64,000 nucleotides of DNA from Dastarcus helophoroides (lineage: Eukaryota > Arthropoda > Insecta > Coleoptera > Bothrideridae): positions 14,610,587 to 14,674,586 of the forward strand of contig CM053326.1 in NCBI GenBank assembly GCA_028583605.1. Direction: 5' to 3'. The translations under genes and the position numbers were made by a program. This document shows positions 23,736 through 34,680 of the stretch, piece by piece. How positions within the stretch are numbered: position 1 is the stretch's first letter; each line of letters opens with the position of its first letter. The notes under the pieces are model-generated. The model ran no database searches. It saw only the letters and a program-made list of their open reading frames with translations, and had not been told where the DNA came from.

Positions 23736-24344
23736 ACTGGCTTATGCAGATTTACTTTTCGGGATAATTTCCTTTTTTTAATTGTTCCTTTATGATGCGT
23801 TTGTTTTTGTGCTTGTCTAAGAATTGTTTTTATGGTTTCGGCTACACGCTCGTCCAGTCCTGACAAATCCAAATTACTTTCGTCAGTTATGCGAATCGAA
23901 AAAATGTTGTAAAGGGTAAGTGGATCGTGTAGCATATCCTCGCCATTTTTACCTACTTCGATCTTAATTCCTGGTCGAGAAAACACATCCAAACCTATAA
24001 TGGCATCAGTTTCGCCTCCGGGAATTGATCCGTCTGGCACAATTAAAAAGTTAATTTCGAGCGTCATCGTTGATGTAAATAGTAGAGCTATACAGCTACC
24101 CATGGGTTTCGTAACACAGTTTCCCATTACAGTTAAAAATTGAGTCTGCGGCTGAATTTTCAGGTTTAACCTTGTGGCCATTTTCTCCTGCAATATGGAA
24201 AGCGTCTGCACCTGTGTCGACCAAATATGAAATTGGGGAAACTGTATTGCCTTTGGTGAGTGTTGCATTGTAATTGATCGATGAAATGAGTGTTCTGGGT
24301 GAGCATGACTCGTTTTGGTGCTCCATGTTTGGTATAGCAGACAT
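23729..24344 (-). pseudogene. Retrotransposon aspartic protease and pre-RT spacer
   Basis: One minus frame carries the catalytic signature YLVDTGADAF near 24220. Just after it the reading shifts to another frame, which carries the flap-side sequence and the second-half motif DAIIGLDVF near 24000, equivalent to the retroviral ILG motif. This enzyme normally cuts the Gag-Pol polyprotein. The spacer afterwards (DLSGLDERVAETIK, then a Lys/Arg-rich stretch) runs to 23729, where reverse transcriptase should begin but is deleted. The frame change inside the protease is a disabling frameshift. Confidence 0.85.
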
Positions 24345-24382
24345 CTTCTCTGTGTTACGTTTTCCAGTTCCTTGAATTTGCG

Positions 24383-25000
24383 CCGGAAGAACCTAATGAT
24401 GATCCAATTTTTACCGGAATTTGTGATGCACTTTTGCAGTTTGTTTGTTTATGACCGTACCGGTGACATTTTCGGCACTTTTCTTGGAAACTCTACTGTT
24501 CATCCCGAAAGTTAAAATTATAACGTCGTTTTCGGGTTACATCATGGACGTGCACCTTTTCACTAGCCTTTCGCGCGTCGCATCTAGCTAGTAATTTTAG
24601 CAAGTCTACTTCGTTCGTAGGTGCTTGCAGAGAAATTTGGCTTTTAACCTCTTTGTCCTGTATATCGTACTCGATCAAACTTAAAATTATGTGCAACGGA
24701 AAACTGGCGTAAAAGCTTTTAATTGATGCCAGTTTAGCATTTCCGTACTCCACAAAACTGTCAAAATTGGAGCTAACAATAGCCATACACCCACGAATCC
24801 GAGTAGCAGGTGTGCCTTGTTCGGAAAAAGCCACTTCAAAGTCCCGACAAAATGACACTCAATTACGCACCACAGGCTTCCAGTGTTTGAAGAATCGCGC
24901 CGCTCGATCTCTAAGGGCGTCTGCAACTTTCAAGATAATCAGGGTATCGGAGATCCCAAACTCCAGCTGTATCCTGGTGGCGTCATCCATCCATTCGACC
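24383..25000 (-). pseudogene. gag, C-terminal part with CCHC knuckle
   Basis: Continuing from the part at 26592-26893, the minus frame reads EWMDDATRIQLEFGISDTL and ALRDRAARFFKHWKP. It then meets a single in-frame TGA at 24859-24861 and continues open to 24493. Near 24440, in an adjoining frame, is KCRKCHRYGHKQTNC, a CX2CX4HX4C nucleic-acid-binding zinc knuckle. Gag packages the element RNA into particles. The stop and the P insertion upstream break the gene. Confidence 0.8.
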
Positions 25001-26583
25001 CATTGAACTCTATACGAACTGGAAGGGACTCGTGCCGTATCTGCTACCGAAGCAAAGTGAGGCAGGGGCAAACAACAAGGATAGCTTTATGAAAGACGTA
25101 TTTCTATCCTGTGTTAACTTGTGAGTAGCATAGTGGTTTGTGCGTCGAGCTGTATAAAATCCAGGTATAAATAGGTGATACGCACCTGTGTAGGACTTAT
25201 GTTTACTAGAGATGCACGTGAGATGTAGTAGTTGTTCGATACCCTGCCTTGCTGTATTTTTGTACCAATTAACGATTAATTCTGGTCCCAAGAAAGTTGC
25301 ATCTACCCTGAAGAGATATTTCAGAAAAACGCGCCCAAAATTTCTTATATATTCCGAGCTGACACAAGAACTATGTATTTACATATATCATTAAAAAAGG
25401 AATAATCTTTTAGTAAATTTATTATTAAAATTGTATGACTACGGTAAAAAAGAGTTAAAATAGATTCATTCGAGTAAAAAAACACATTTACTGCATTCGA
25501 AGCATGCATAATAAATTTTAGTTTATTCATACATGATATTAAAGCACTGAACTAAATACTGTGTCTTATAAATTACCTCTACCATATCGGAAATTAATCA
25601 AATGATTACGCGATATGGATTTCGCCAGCAGAACTGGCATTTTGAAGCGTACTAGTCTTAATTGATTAGCTAATCAAGTAAGTAAAGGAGTAAATCCTTC
25701 TATAGACTCATACATGATATTATAACAAAACAGCACTATTATTTAAATACACAAATCTTTCAACTGATCATTTGTATTGTGCTTCAGCAATAAATATTAA
25801 AAAATTTACCAACATGTTTACACGCGGCGGTTTACTTCACGCATCGAATATTGTTTATAAAATTGTGCATTTTGTAGAGAGACAAGTTCGCTATTTTCAA
25901 AAGAATACTGATCTCATGAACAGCAAAATAAATATTAGAGCACGATTAGAGAATGTAGCAATTAATAATTTTGGCACCAAGGTACATTTATTTAAACCGA
26001 AACACCCGGTAACAGAGGAATATTTGTCCGAAGACTTGCATGAATTACATATAATTAGAAGTGTTGTAAACTTATTTTTAAAATGTAGACTTCATCACCA
26101 GGCAAAACTGACTAATTTAAAATTGAATGGAAAAGAGGTTTTTGTCAGACAAAAAATGACCAAACTGATTTTATTTAACAACTGTTGACTGTTTTATTGT
26201 ATTATGTTTTATAATGTATATATTAGATGTAATAAAATTACTTAGGGGACAAAAGATTGAATAGCAAATATTATTTTGTCAAAAGATGCCCTTGTAGTAT
26301 TAATTATCTACCTACATTTTATTGTTTAAAATATTATAGCTCTGTTTTAGAAATTCTTTCTGAGTGGGGTAAGTAATAGATTAATACATATCAAAGAATT
26401 GCTTGTGATATGTTGTTTTTATGTAATAAATCTCAATTTTTATTAACTGGAGTTCTTCAAGCCCATAAGAAATAGTGTGCTAGAGAGAGCGCGAAATACG
26501 TCACTAGTGCGGGTTGCATAAAAAAATATTTGCCTCAGTCGCGTAACACGGCGTGCCCGTTCCAGTTCGTATAGAGTTCAATG
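25001..26583 (+). mobile_element. P-like DNA transposon nested in gag
   Basis: Perfect 24-bp terminal inverted repeats starting CATTGAACTCTATACG occupy 25001-25024 and 26560-26583, with weaker similarity continuing inward. The 8-bp duplication ATTCGACC flanks the unit (24993-25000, 26584-26591). Removing the unit and one duplicate restores the gag reading frame. CA-starting termini and an 8-bp duplication are features of P elements, and the internal ORF matches the P transposase C-terminus. At 1583 bp it is roughly half an autonomous P element and lacks the THAP and nuclease regions, so it is internally deleted. A TATA-like TATAAATA lies near 25166. Confidence 0.88.
25772..26188 (+). CDS. P-element-type transposase, C-terminal remnant
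   Basis: The 138-codon frame is open and contains FTRGGLLHASNIVYKIVHF, then HELHIIRSVVNLFLKCRLHH near the end. The GGL.xxS.xxxxxxxxxE block followed by a R/K-L-H-H segment is characteristic of the C-terminal domain of P/THAP9 transposases, which cut and rejoin the element ends. The THAP DNA-binding domain, the GTP-binding insertion and the RNase H-like catalytic core are missing. It begins with MYCASAINI at 25772; a real exon start may be a splice acceptor just upstream. Alone it cannot transpose. Whether it is still expressed, for example as a regulator, is unknown. Confidence 0.75.
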   Translation: MYCASAINIKKFTNMFTRGGLLHASNIVYKIVHFVERQVRYFQKNTDLMNSKINIRARLENVAINNFGTKVHLFKPKHPVTEEYLSEDLHELHIIRSVVNLFLKCRLHHQAKLTNLKLNGKEVFVRQKMTKLILFNNC

Positions 26584-26591
26584 ATTCGACC

Positions 26592-26893
26592 ATCGAAGAG
26601 GGTGTGTCGTCAGGGTCGTAGCTTGTTAGCCGGATTTGCGCCGCAGCGTTGACGCCATCAGTCCCAGCTGCGTGACTACCCTGCGCACTGGTTTCAGCAT
26701 ACACTTGGGCTGTTTGGGCGGTGGCCATTGTTGATAAGATTTTCATCATTTCAATTTGAAAGTTTTGGTTTGTCTCTTGCCGAATTTTCCACATCCTCAC
26801 CATTTTTTCTGATGTGGAAAGTTCATTCTCACGGTCCGTGTCGTTGGATGCGGCCGGTTCACTTACAGTAGGGAGTTCTCGATCGTTTTCCAT
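26592..26893 (-). pseudogene. gag, N-terminal part
   Basis: The ORF starts MENDRELPTVSEPAASNDTD at 26893, about 95 bases inside the 5' LTR, where gag should start. A predicted helical MVRMWKIRQETNQNF segment follows. It stays open to YDPDDTPSSMVE, where the P-like element inserted; the frame then runs briefly into that element. The other half of gag continues at 25000. The start is supported by position relative to the LTR and by the lack of an earlier in-frame Met. Confidence 0.75.
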
Positions 26894-26986
26894 TGTTCTT
26901 GACGCACTACACGCACAAAAAAGTCACTTAAAAAAAACTGTAGGTCCTTTCTCCTTTGTTTATACCAGGAGATATCCCGCTTCTGA

Positions 26987-27193
26987 TGTAAACTCTAATT
27001 ATGGATCCTAGTTAATGGTGGATGCAATAACACACAATTTACTTAACACACGCTTTATTGGTCTCTTCTACATATGCTCGTTCTCGACTGCCTTCTTCCC
27101 CTTGCTCCTTCAGGTGGCTCGAGGTCACGGGTTTGTATCACATGTGGCACATTCTATCTGGGGAAGACAGTCGTGGGTTCCCTAATGCTAACA
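26987..27193 (-). repeat. Right LTR (5' LTR of the element)
   Basis: 207 bp, TGTAAACTCTAATTATGGAT at the start and GCTAACA at the end. It matches the left LTR apart from an 18-bp deletion and a few substitutions. Because coding is on the minus strand, this is the promoter-side LTR. Confidence 0.9.
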
Positions 27194-28159
27194 TATTTTT
27201 GTAGAAAATTAAAAGCTCTACAAAACAATCCTTATGTAAAAAATTGGAAATGAAAGCCTTCATATCTTAATTAACATTTACAATTTGATTAATTATATAA
27301 AATTATCATTTTGCTAAGTAGGCAGTGTCCAACTAGTAGGCAAATTCCCGATATATCGCTAAAAGAAAAAGGTATTTCTGTCATTCTTTGAAAATATGCC
27401 AAACTACCCCTGTTTTTAAATTTAAATATGCATTATACAGGCTGTTTTTCTGTTGTTCTGCATTAAACAGATTGGTTTGTATTCTTTGGTCAGATGGTAA
27501 ATTCGTATTTTTAAATTATACACATATTATACATATACATATTATACGTTGCTTTTTTAAATTCTACTCATAATTTTAGCTTTCTATGTACCCAAACTTA
27601 ATATTTTCCAAAGAATGAAAAAATTTAAAGAATATGAAACATGCCTTTTCTTTTTAACGAGATATCGGGTTTCTGCCCACTACTGCAGCAGTGCAGACCT
27701 GGCAGAGTGATACAATTTTTTACAATTAATTCTTAACGCGAATTAACATATGAAGGCTTCCATTTAAGAATTTGTGTTTTAGAACATTTAATTTTCCACA
27801 AAAATATTTGTGTTCTACATAAATATCAGCTTATCTATTTACGATTTGTAATATTTCAAATAACAAAAAAAGTTGTTCCCGTATTAGTTCCAAAAGAAAT
27901 GTTGACAGCAAAGCGGATTTACTTAGAGTTGATAAAATTTCGGAATTTTTTCATTAATTTTAAAGCGTTGAACCCTCTGGGGGCAATGAAATTAAAAAAC
28001 AATTCTAATGAGGGCCACCCATGTACAGTCTGTACATTTTAACTATTTTGGCCATACGTTATTGTTTAACTAGAAAAAAAGTGACAAACACAAAAGTTAC
28101 TTATATTTCGCTAAAATTTTGAATGGCAGTTAAAAATAGTTGAACATGATTTAAAAGTA

Positions 28160-30250
28160 TACAGGGTTAGTAGTATGTTAAAGTACTGTAGCTCACTAAA
28201 ATTCACACAAAAAAATTTATGGTACAAAAATATACTAGCTTGAAAGGCACATTTTAGAATTATTTTCACTGCATGGGCTGAACATATACATACACTACTG
28301 GACAAAAGTAGAGCAACAAAGTGCTTCTGCTCCTTTAAATTACAAAAAAAAAACATTCAAAGAAGGCGATAAGTCAATTTTTTTCCAAAAAAGAGTTACC
28401 TGCATCATCTGCTAGGCAACGGTATAAAGTTTCATTTTGTCTAGAATCATATACTAAAAATACACCAACCTAGAAGTTATAATACATTTTCGTTTTCTTG
28501 CAATAAAGCACTAATAGATAATCTACATCTTAAAACCCGTTTTTTTCAAAACTGTCTCTTTTGATTTATCACCATTTTTTCCCTATACCCTTCAATTCTA
28601 AGAAAATATTTTGCACACAACCTAAAAGGCAGATAATATTTCTCAACAGTTTAATAAAGTTAAGCAAGACTAAGTTCACAAATGTTCATATTTTTAAAAA
28701 TTGATGAAGACAAATATGACAAAATTAAAGCAATAACTTGCATTCAAATATTTTTACTTTACATATTACAACAGAAAATCAAAACGCATTACGGCAACCA
28801 AAAATACTGCTCTAATAGTTGCTTGAATGTGATTTGTTATTTATTATTTGTGGACAATTCCTTGGTATTGAGGGAATTAAATTTTAAAGAGTGTTTTCAG
28901 GAAGACTTATCCAAACTAGATTGATTTTATTTATCAACAATTGCGGATTAGAGAATATTTGTGAAACGTTGTATTTAACGTTTCATCCCCTTCCACAAAT
29001 TTTTGATGTGATTAGGCTCTGATGATTGTGCCGGCCACTTCAAAACCTAAATGTCATTTTTCTGAAACCTCTTCTGACTAATTTAATAAGATTAGCAGTG
29101 CTATGGTCTTTCCCAATCTGCACAAAGTAGCATCACAATTTGTAAAAAATTTCTTTAACCAAAACGTCTTATGAAGTCTTTAACACAGAGAACCAATTTC
29201 ATTCCATGAGAAACAACACTCCGAAAAATGTTGCCTTTACCATGTTTAATTGTAGGTGTAACATATTTAGCATTGAATGTGTGTTGATTTGCAACCTCGC
29301 ACCTTTCATCCCATTAGGATTAAAAATATTATAACGCATTTTATCGAAAATAGCACTTTTTTCCACACATCAATTGTCCAGATTATATGTTGACATGCAA
29401 ATGCTACTTTAGCCAGTCCATTTCTTTCCAAAATAACGAGCTTTTTAGGCGGAAGTCTATCAAATAGCGTTGCTTCTATCAATTTTCTTTTGAACTGTCC
29501 TTTGGCCAATCATAAATCGTAAAATTCACCAATAATTTTAGTCGGGTACTTGTAAGAGCCATTTAGCGAAATTCGTTTAATATGTCCGCAGGTTCGTAAT
29601 GTTGTTCATCTTGGTGTTCCAGATTTTGGAAAATTCCCTAAATGTCCTTTTTTATTTAAACATTAAATTATTTTGGAAACGCCATCATTGGATAACATAA
29701 ACTGTTTTAAAATGGCAAATTGTTTTTTACGTTCCAAAAATGCATTCACTACTTCCAGTCTTAATTCTATGGAAATTGGAATTTCTGTTAGTATAATTAA
29801 TTAAGCAATTAGGAGTGGACATATTAACTACACATGAAATAAAATCCACATAGTTATCCGCGCCTTTATTTTTACGAAAAGGCTCATTTTTTTTAGAAAA
29901 ATATTAAAATATTGCTTTACTTTTGACGCATTATTCTCTTGTATTTTTTTTAATAACTATTGACTGTTGAAAATAGTTGTCATCGTCGATTACTTCAGCC
30001 TACTTTGACATTGCACCACATTGCATCTAAATCTTAAATCATGCATTTATTATATAATATTGAAATTTCATATTTTTCTAAAGTCTTTCTCTACTTTGGC
30101 CTGATTGTGCAGATTCGCTAAAAAAATACTGATTAAAATGATATCAAATAACGAGGTTCTGCGATTAATAGTTTTTGAGATATTTAAATGAAAAATTAAA
30201 TAGATTTGAAAGCTTCTCTGGAAGCCCCGAAACATAAATATTTTTTTAGT
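28160..30250. repeat. Diverged copy of the 41.2-42.8 kb palindrome, split by a Tc1 element
   Basis: 28165-28285 (TACAGGGTTAGTAG, CTGTAGCTCACTA, TTTATGGTACAAAAATATACTAG, GGCACATTTTAGAATTATTTT) parallels 41195-41310. 30115-30230 (GCTAAAAAAATACTGATTAAA, AATAGTTTTTGAGATATTTAA) parallels 41395-41500. A Tc1-like element lies between them. Confidence 0.6.
28292..29935 (-). mobile_element. Dead Tc1/mariner-like element
   Basis: The left end CACTACTGGACAAAAGTAGAGC, after a TA, has a decayed inverted partner near 29911-29935 (GCTTTACTTTTGACG). Inside, on the minus strand, are Tc1 transposase blocks in order: near 29480 LIEATLFDRLPPKK, near 29400 LAKVAFACQHIIWTIDVWKK, then VLFS without the usual DES, and near 29040 FEVAGTIIRA, which aligns with the family's WPAQSPDLNPIE block, ending with KNLWKGM-like sequence. 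Tc1 transposases are DD34E/D cut-and-paste enzymes inserting at TA. The catalytic residues after VLFS are lost and the frame is broken many times. Confidence 0.78.
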
Positions 30251-30259
30251 GTAGGTGCG

Positions 30260-31389
30260 ACACATTTGCGATTACAAAAATCTTAAATTCCGTTCTTCAT
30301 CAATAGGTGGCACCACGACACTGAATTTTTTAAATGGAATGTGGTATCATTTATTGCAAATTTGGAAAATGTTTGCCATTTTTTTGCACAGACTTATATA
30401 TTTCAATTTTCACTTGACTTCTTATTACATATGATACTTCATAAGTGTTTTTAAATACTGATTTGTTACTTTCCTTTACACATAAACTATCTTTAGAACC
30501 TTTGGTTTCAAAAGCTGACTTGTATCGACTTTTTAAAATTGGATTAAGTCACTTTTATATTGTGAAGAACATATTCTGCTATACTACTTTTAAATTTACT
30601 TTGCCAATTTGAAAAGATATTTATAGCTCAGTCTTACTCAAGAATGGGAATACTTGTATTTTTTTATTTAAAATTAATGATTTGACGATTGTGTGTTTTT
30701 GGTTGCAGCTTTCAAACTTGCTTCCGCGAATTATACGATTCAGTCAATAGTGAATAGACTTCCGATCAATTGTATTTGGGCAATTGTTAATTGTTTTCTC
30801 TCAATTATCCTAGATACGTGTTTGTTTATTAATTACATATTCGTCAACAGTTTTATTGTTGTAACACTTTTAAAAGTATGATCTAAAATACGGCAATTAT
30901 CGCACTTTCATTTATTTTCGAGGGAAGTCAAAGGGCTGTGAAATCCACCAAAATGGGAACAATGTGCATTCAAATTCCGAACATGTTTTTACTTAACTTC
31001 ATTTGCTTTAGCTGAATTACTTTTGTAAATTGACAGCTTTTTCCATACGACTTCATCCGTACTTGTTTTCTCTTTTTTGCAATTATGGATCCTTCCAAGG
31101 AGGTTGTATTGTTCCTCACAATTAGATGTTTCCCGTGGATGGTAGTCTTCGAAACTCAACAATAAAATCACTAAGGGTTGTTTGATTTAAAAAACAAATT
31201 TTTCTTGTATTTCCGACAATGGTGAAGAAACATATTTCGTTAATGTTTATTTCAGTTCGATGTACGACAATGTCGTTGGATTGGCTGAAGCGACTTGGAT
31301 TCTAAACTTCTAAACCTGCTACGGTAAACCTTCATATTATCTTTAAAACGATTGACTTAATATCGTTGACAATGGTCCTTTTAAAAAGT
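30260..31389. other. Intergenic, no recognised gene
   Basis: No supported feature. Small ORFs at 30693 (+) and 31171 (-) have no recognisable motif. Confidence 0.45.
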
Positions 31390-32940
31390 TCACACAAATA
31401 TTATCTCCTGACCCCAATAAAGATTAAAAACAGCAATTTTTCTAACACGTTTTGATGGTTAAGCCATTATCTCCAGAGGGGTACTAAAACCTAATCCTAA
31501 AATTGGTCTAAAAATATTTACATCGTGGCTAACCGACCACCCTCGACCGCGCATGCGCATCGAATCATACATATCTCTGTGTCAGAATTTCTTATCTATT
31601 AACCTACACTACTTTTAATGGGTACGAAAAGCCCAGCGCAACCATTCATAAGGGTTGTGTTCAGCCTTATGGATGGCTCAATTTTTACAGGCATTTATTT
31701 AATGTTGTTATCTATCATATGGTCTAAGTTAAAAGTATGGTGGGACACAATTGATACAATGCTCCTTAGTCGGTTTTTTAGAGATCGTCTAGCTTGCCCG
31801 ATGTACTTTTGATTGCAATCTTGACAAGGAAATTTGATAAGTACCCGTCCGTTTGTTCGTTTGCTCTACTTTATCTTTTAACTACCCAAAAATCATTTTA
31901 ATTAAATTTTAATAAAACTCTAAACAACCCTTAAGCCCTGTTTTCGTAACATTAGATTCAAACTATGCATAAACAGCGGTTACAGTGGAAGTGAACCGAA
32001 TTTTAATTTTCTACTTTCGACAGCTCGGAAAGTCGTGCTATTCACCAATTGATATTTAGATTTTATTCTATTAACAATTTTATAAACAATATTTGGATCA
32101 AACCCATTAAGCTAAAGCTCATTTCTGAAGCTTTCTTTAGTAGGAGAAAGGCTCATAAGGCGATGAGTAAGTAAATTGAAGCTTGCCATTTTATGTTGAA
32201 TACAATGGTTTGAATCAGAAATTATGCAGTGAAAAGTACTGGTGTTTTTTCTGGATACATTAAATTTTCATCTATTTTAATTGTTAATAACTAAAGTGAC
32301 TAAAAACGGCAATCTTCATTCTCTTTCTAACTCTAAGGTAAATTTAACAGTTAAGAATCGTGAATTCAATACAACCTTGAAATTATTTAAATCTAGATAT
32401 TTTGCATCAAAAATGGCCTAAATATTATCTACCTATCTAACCCATACCCTAGGAAACTGACTAGATTTATTTTTGAGGCGATTTTCAAGAACATTCATAA
32501 AGAGCTCAGGCATGAAAGGAGACAAAGATTTCTCATGGCTGTGCCCTCAAGTTGTTCATAAAACTCATTGGTAATTTGAAAACAATTCTCAATGCATATC
32601 TTAGTTAATAAAATATATTTCTCAACCACTTCACCTAAAAGGTCATAAAATTCAAGCAACTCTCGAAGGTATGACAAATTTTGCGGCATTGATACACTTG
32701 GAAAAAGAGAGAAAACATTAAAAGAAACCAGCATTTTACCTTCTAACAACTTTTCATTCTGAATTTTCTGCACAAATTCTTGGGAATTCTTAACTACCGA
32801 AGTGGGTTGTTGGAATTCTAATTTGTTGAATTTTTTTGAACCACTTGATAAGATATAGGGCGATGCTCCAATAGCTGGCACAACTCTAAAACAAAATATC
32901 TTCAGGACCAAAAATGCATGGCTTGCTACAGATTGTTGCT
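31390..32940 (-). pseudogene. Penelope-like element: RT, C-terminal region, GIY-YIG, tail
   Basis: On the minus strand the parts follow Penelope order. At 32911-32495 is reverse transcriptase palm sequence: VVPAIGASPYILS, KNSQEFVQKI, LVSFNVFSLFPSV (the D of SFDV is now N), FYEQLEGTAM. At about 32290-31990 is the thumb region with SRKNTSTFHC, SDSNHCIQHKMASFN and LNGFDPNIVYKIV. At about 31850-31715 is a GIY-YIG nuclease start, CQDCNQKYIGQARRSLKNRL. At 31600-31390 is the shared tail module with CTGGAGATAATGG and ATCAAAACGTGTT. Penelope elements encode one protein that nicks DNA and primes reverse transcription. The catalytic D change and stops mark it as dead. Confidence 0.85.
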
Positions 32941-33454
32941 AATAGCAAACAAACCTTATTATAACAGTAACCAACTTTTATTCATGTTTTATTGGCTTTT
33001 TTTACCAGTTACTCCTTTCACAATTCTAGATTTTAAGTAAACTTGTGTTAAGCATTATTTCTGGCAGCACACAAAAAATTGTAAAGAGAAACAGAAAATA
33101 ACACTGCCCAAAAGTTAAAACTTTAAAACAATCTTCTTGTTATTTAGTTTAACATAGTTTGAATTCTTCGTTTTAAGTATTTTTCAGTGTTGAGGCACAA
33201 ACAGCGATTGACAAAGATCCAACGCAATCGCAGCTTGGGGAAATCTACAAGACATTGCCAATCCTTAGCAGAAGGTTACTGAAAATCTAGACCTGTAGAA
33301 GGAGTAACTGAGGAAGAAAAAGCCAATAAAACATAAATGAACATTCTAATATACACTATTACTATTCATTTTTTAATAAGTCTGAGATGCGATGAAAAAT
33401 AATGAAGAAACATAGCTCAAAATCGTATAATGTTTGGATTAACATCTAATCTAA

Positions 33455-33770
33455 TTATACAGACTGATCTGAACACATTCGACGAGTTTGCACCAGACCT
33501 GGACCTTCAAACAATAGAAATTCATGACATTTTCTGATGAAATAAAGGTCTTCAAAATAAAATGCAACTGATGGCAATATCTGCGCCGTTCTGCAAGTAA
33601 TAAATTTAACACTTACTACACCACAGTGACAGCGAAGCATGGAGGTGGAGATGTTTGAATGTGGAGTTGTATATTCCGGTGTGGCGTTAGCTCTATACAT
33701 AGAATTGGCAAAAAATGGACCAATATTAGCATAAAGATATTGCAGAGAAGGTTACACGAACTTATGATTA
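33455..33770 (+). pseudogene. Tc1/mariner transposase fragment
   Basis: The + frames contain FSDEIKVFKI near 33530 and, near 33630, TAKHGGGDV followed by MWSCIFRCGVSSIHRI. FSDE is the second catalytic Asp block of Tc1 transposases, and the V-KHGGGS-V-MVWGC-S-xGVG segment follows it closely in the family. Only about 100 codons remain, with stops and no termini. It was inserted in, or captured beside, the Penelope fragment. The sequence differs from the Tc1 element at 28292-29935, which lost its DES block, so it is a separate family or lineage. Confidence 0.7.
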
Positions 33771-34640
33771 AACAAACTTTTCTTTATTATGCAACTTTTT
33801 GTCAATCAACAAACACAAATAGATACCTAAATTACACATCAAATCACAGTAAAAATTTAAAAATAGGTGTGATAACTTCCATAATAGGCAGAGCTAAAAC
33901 TATCAGCTATAGTTCTAAAATATATAATAAAGAAAAAATTAATATTACATCAATATCACAAAAAATGGGTATCAAAGGGAATTTGTGGATAAAGTTATAA
34001 ACAGAAGAGAATCAAGATCGTACAATCATAATCATGGCATCATAAACACATAACCCATTCAAGAACAAAAAACCCTATTTATTTCATACATACCAGGTCT
34101 CTCGGATAAAATTAAACAAATAGGCTGATAATCCAAAAATTCAATATACGTACAGCATTCAAAACACAAAATACTCCAAGATCATTACAAGTAAATACAA
34201 AACCAAAAAATGAAACATCACATACCAAAAATTGTATTTACTGCGAATGCAACACAATTTACATAGGTGAAACATCCAGATCTATGTGGATTCGTATTAA
34301 TTAACATAAAAATTACCTAAGTAAGGAAGATTTTTCAAAATCAAAAATTTGCGAACACTCTTTTCAATATGACCACAGAATTTATTGGACAGAATCCTGC
34401 ATTATTGGTAGGGAAAAACATTACAAAAAAAAATTAAAAAAGCAGCTTTAATTGTACTAAATGGAGATAACTGTGTGGTAAATTGTTCGATTGATATAAA
34501 CGGTATGTGGTTGTCATTGGTAAAACAAGAAGAACAATTGGGTCGCCTTAGAATCACTTGGGGAATAATCTAATAAACTGTCAGAATTATTTTCTGACAG
34601 CATAAATAAAATTATATAGAAAGAAATTTGAATTGATTTT

Positions 34641-34680
34641 CTGACGGCGGGCAGCGAATAAATACTGCCCGAAACGTTAA
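34641..34680 (+). ncRNA. Hammerhead-like core in a Penelope end repeat, degenerate
   Basis: The order CTGACGG, a 6-bp stem GGGCAG...CTGCCC, then GAAAC and GTT mimics the hammerhead core CUGANGA-stem II-GAAA. The last core A is G and an extra C precedes the stem, so catalysis is unlikely. The matching place in the other end repeat (about 33100) has kept only CTGCCCAAAAGTT. Confidence 0.35.

Larger units (their letters stand above)
22493..27193 (-). mobile_element. Ty3/gypsy-like LTR retrotransposon, internally deleted
   Basis: Two direct LTRs (22493-22717 and 26987-27193), both TG...CA, bound the element. TATT flanks it on both sides (22489-22492, 27194-27197), so the integration site is intact. 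Coding is on the minus strand: gag from 26893, a CCHC zinc knuckle near 24440, an aspartic protease with VDTGAD near 24220, then directly the C-terminal half of integrase at 23735-23248. Reverse transcriptase, RNase H and the integrase catalytic core are deleted near 23730. The sequence just inside the right LTR (minus strand TCAGAAGCGGGAT) is where a primer-binding site would lie. A P-like transposon interrupts gag at 25001-26583. The LTRs differ by an 18-bp indel and scattered substitutions, so the insertion is not very recent. Confidence 0.9.
22286..28032. repeat. Long-inverted-repeat TA/CAG element, host of a nested LTR element
   Basis: The left arm (22286-22492, continuing at 27198-27400) is the imperfect reverse complement of the right arm (about 27620-28032). 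Matching landmarks include CAGGGGCTTAAAAGC versus GCGTTGAACCCTCTGG, GAAATATTAC versus GTAATATTTC, and AAGCCTTCATAT versus ATATGAAGGCTT. The ends read TA-CAGTAGG and GTCTG-TA, like Tc1/mariner-style TA insertion. Without the insertion the element is about 1 kb and nearly palindromic. It encodes nothing. An LTR retrotransposon inserted into its left arm at TATT. Confidence 0.7.

Noticed and set aside
26960..26986. tRNA primer-binding site identity for the LTR element
   Set aside because: The sequence inside the 5' LTR is in the right place, but I cannot assign the tRNA from memory with confidence.
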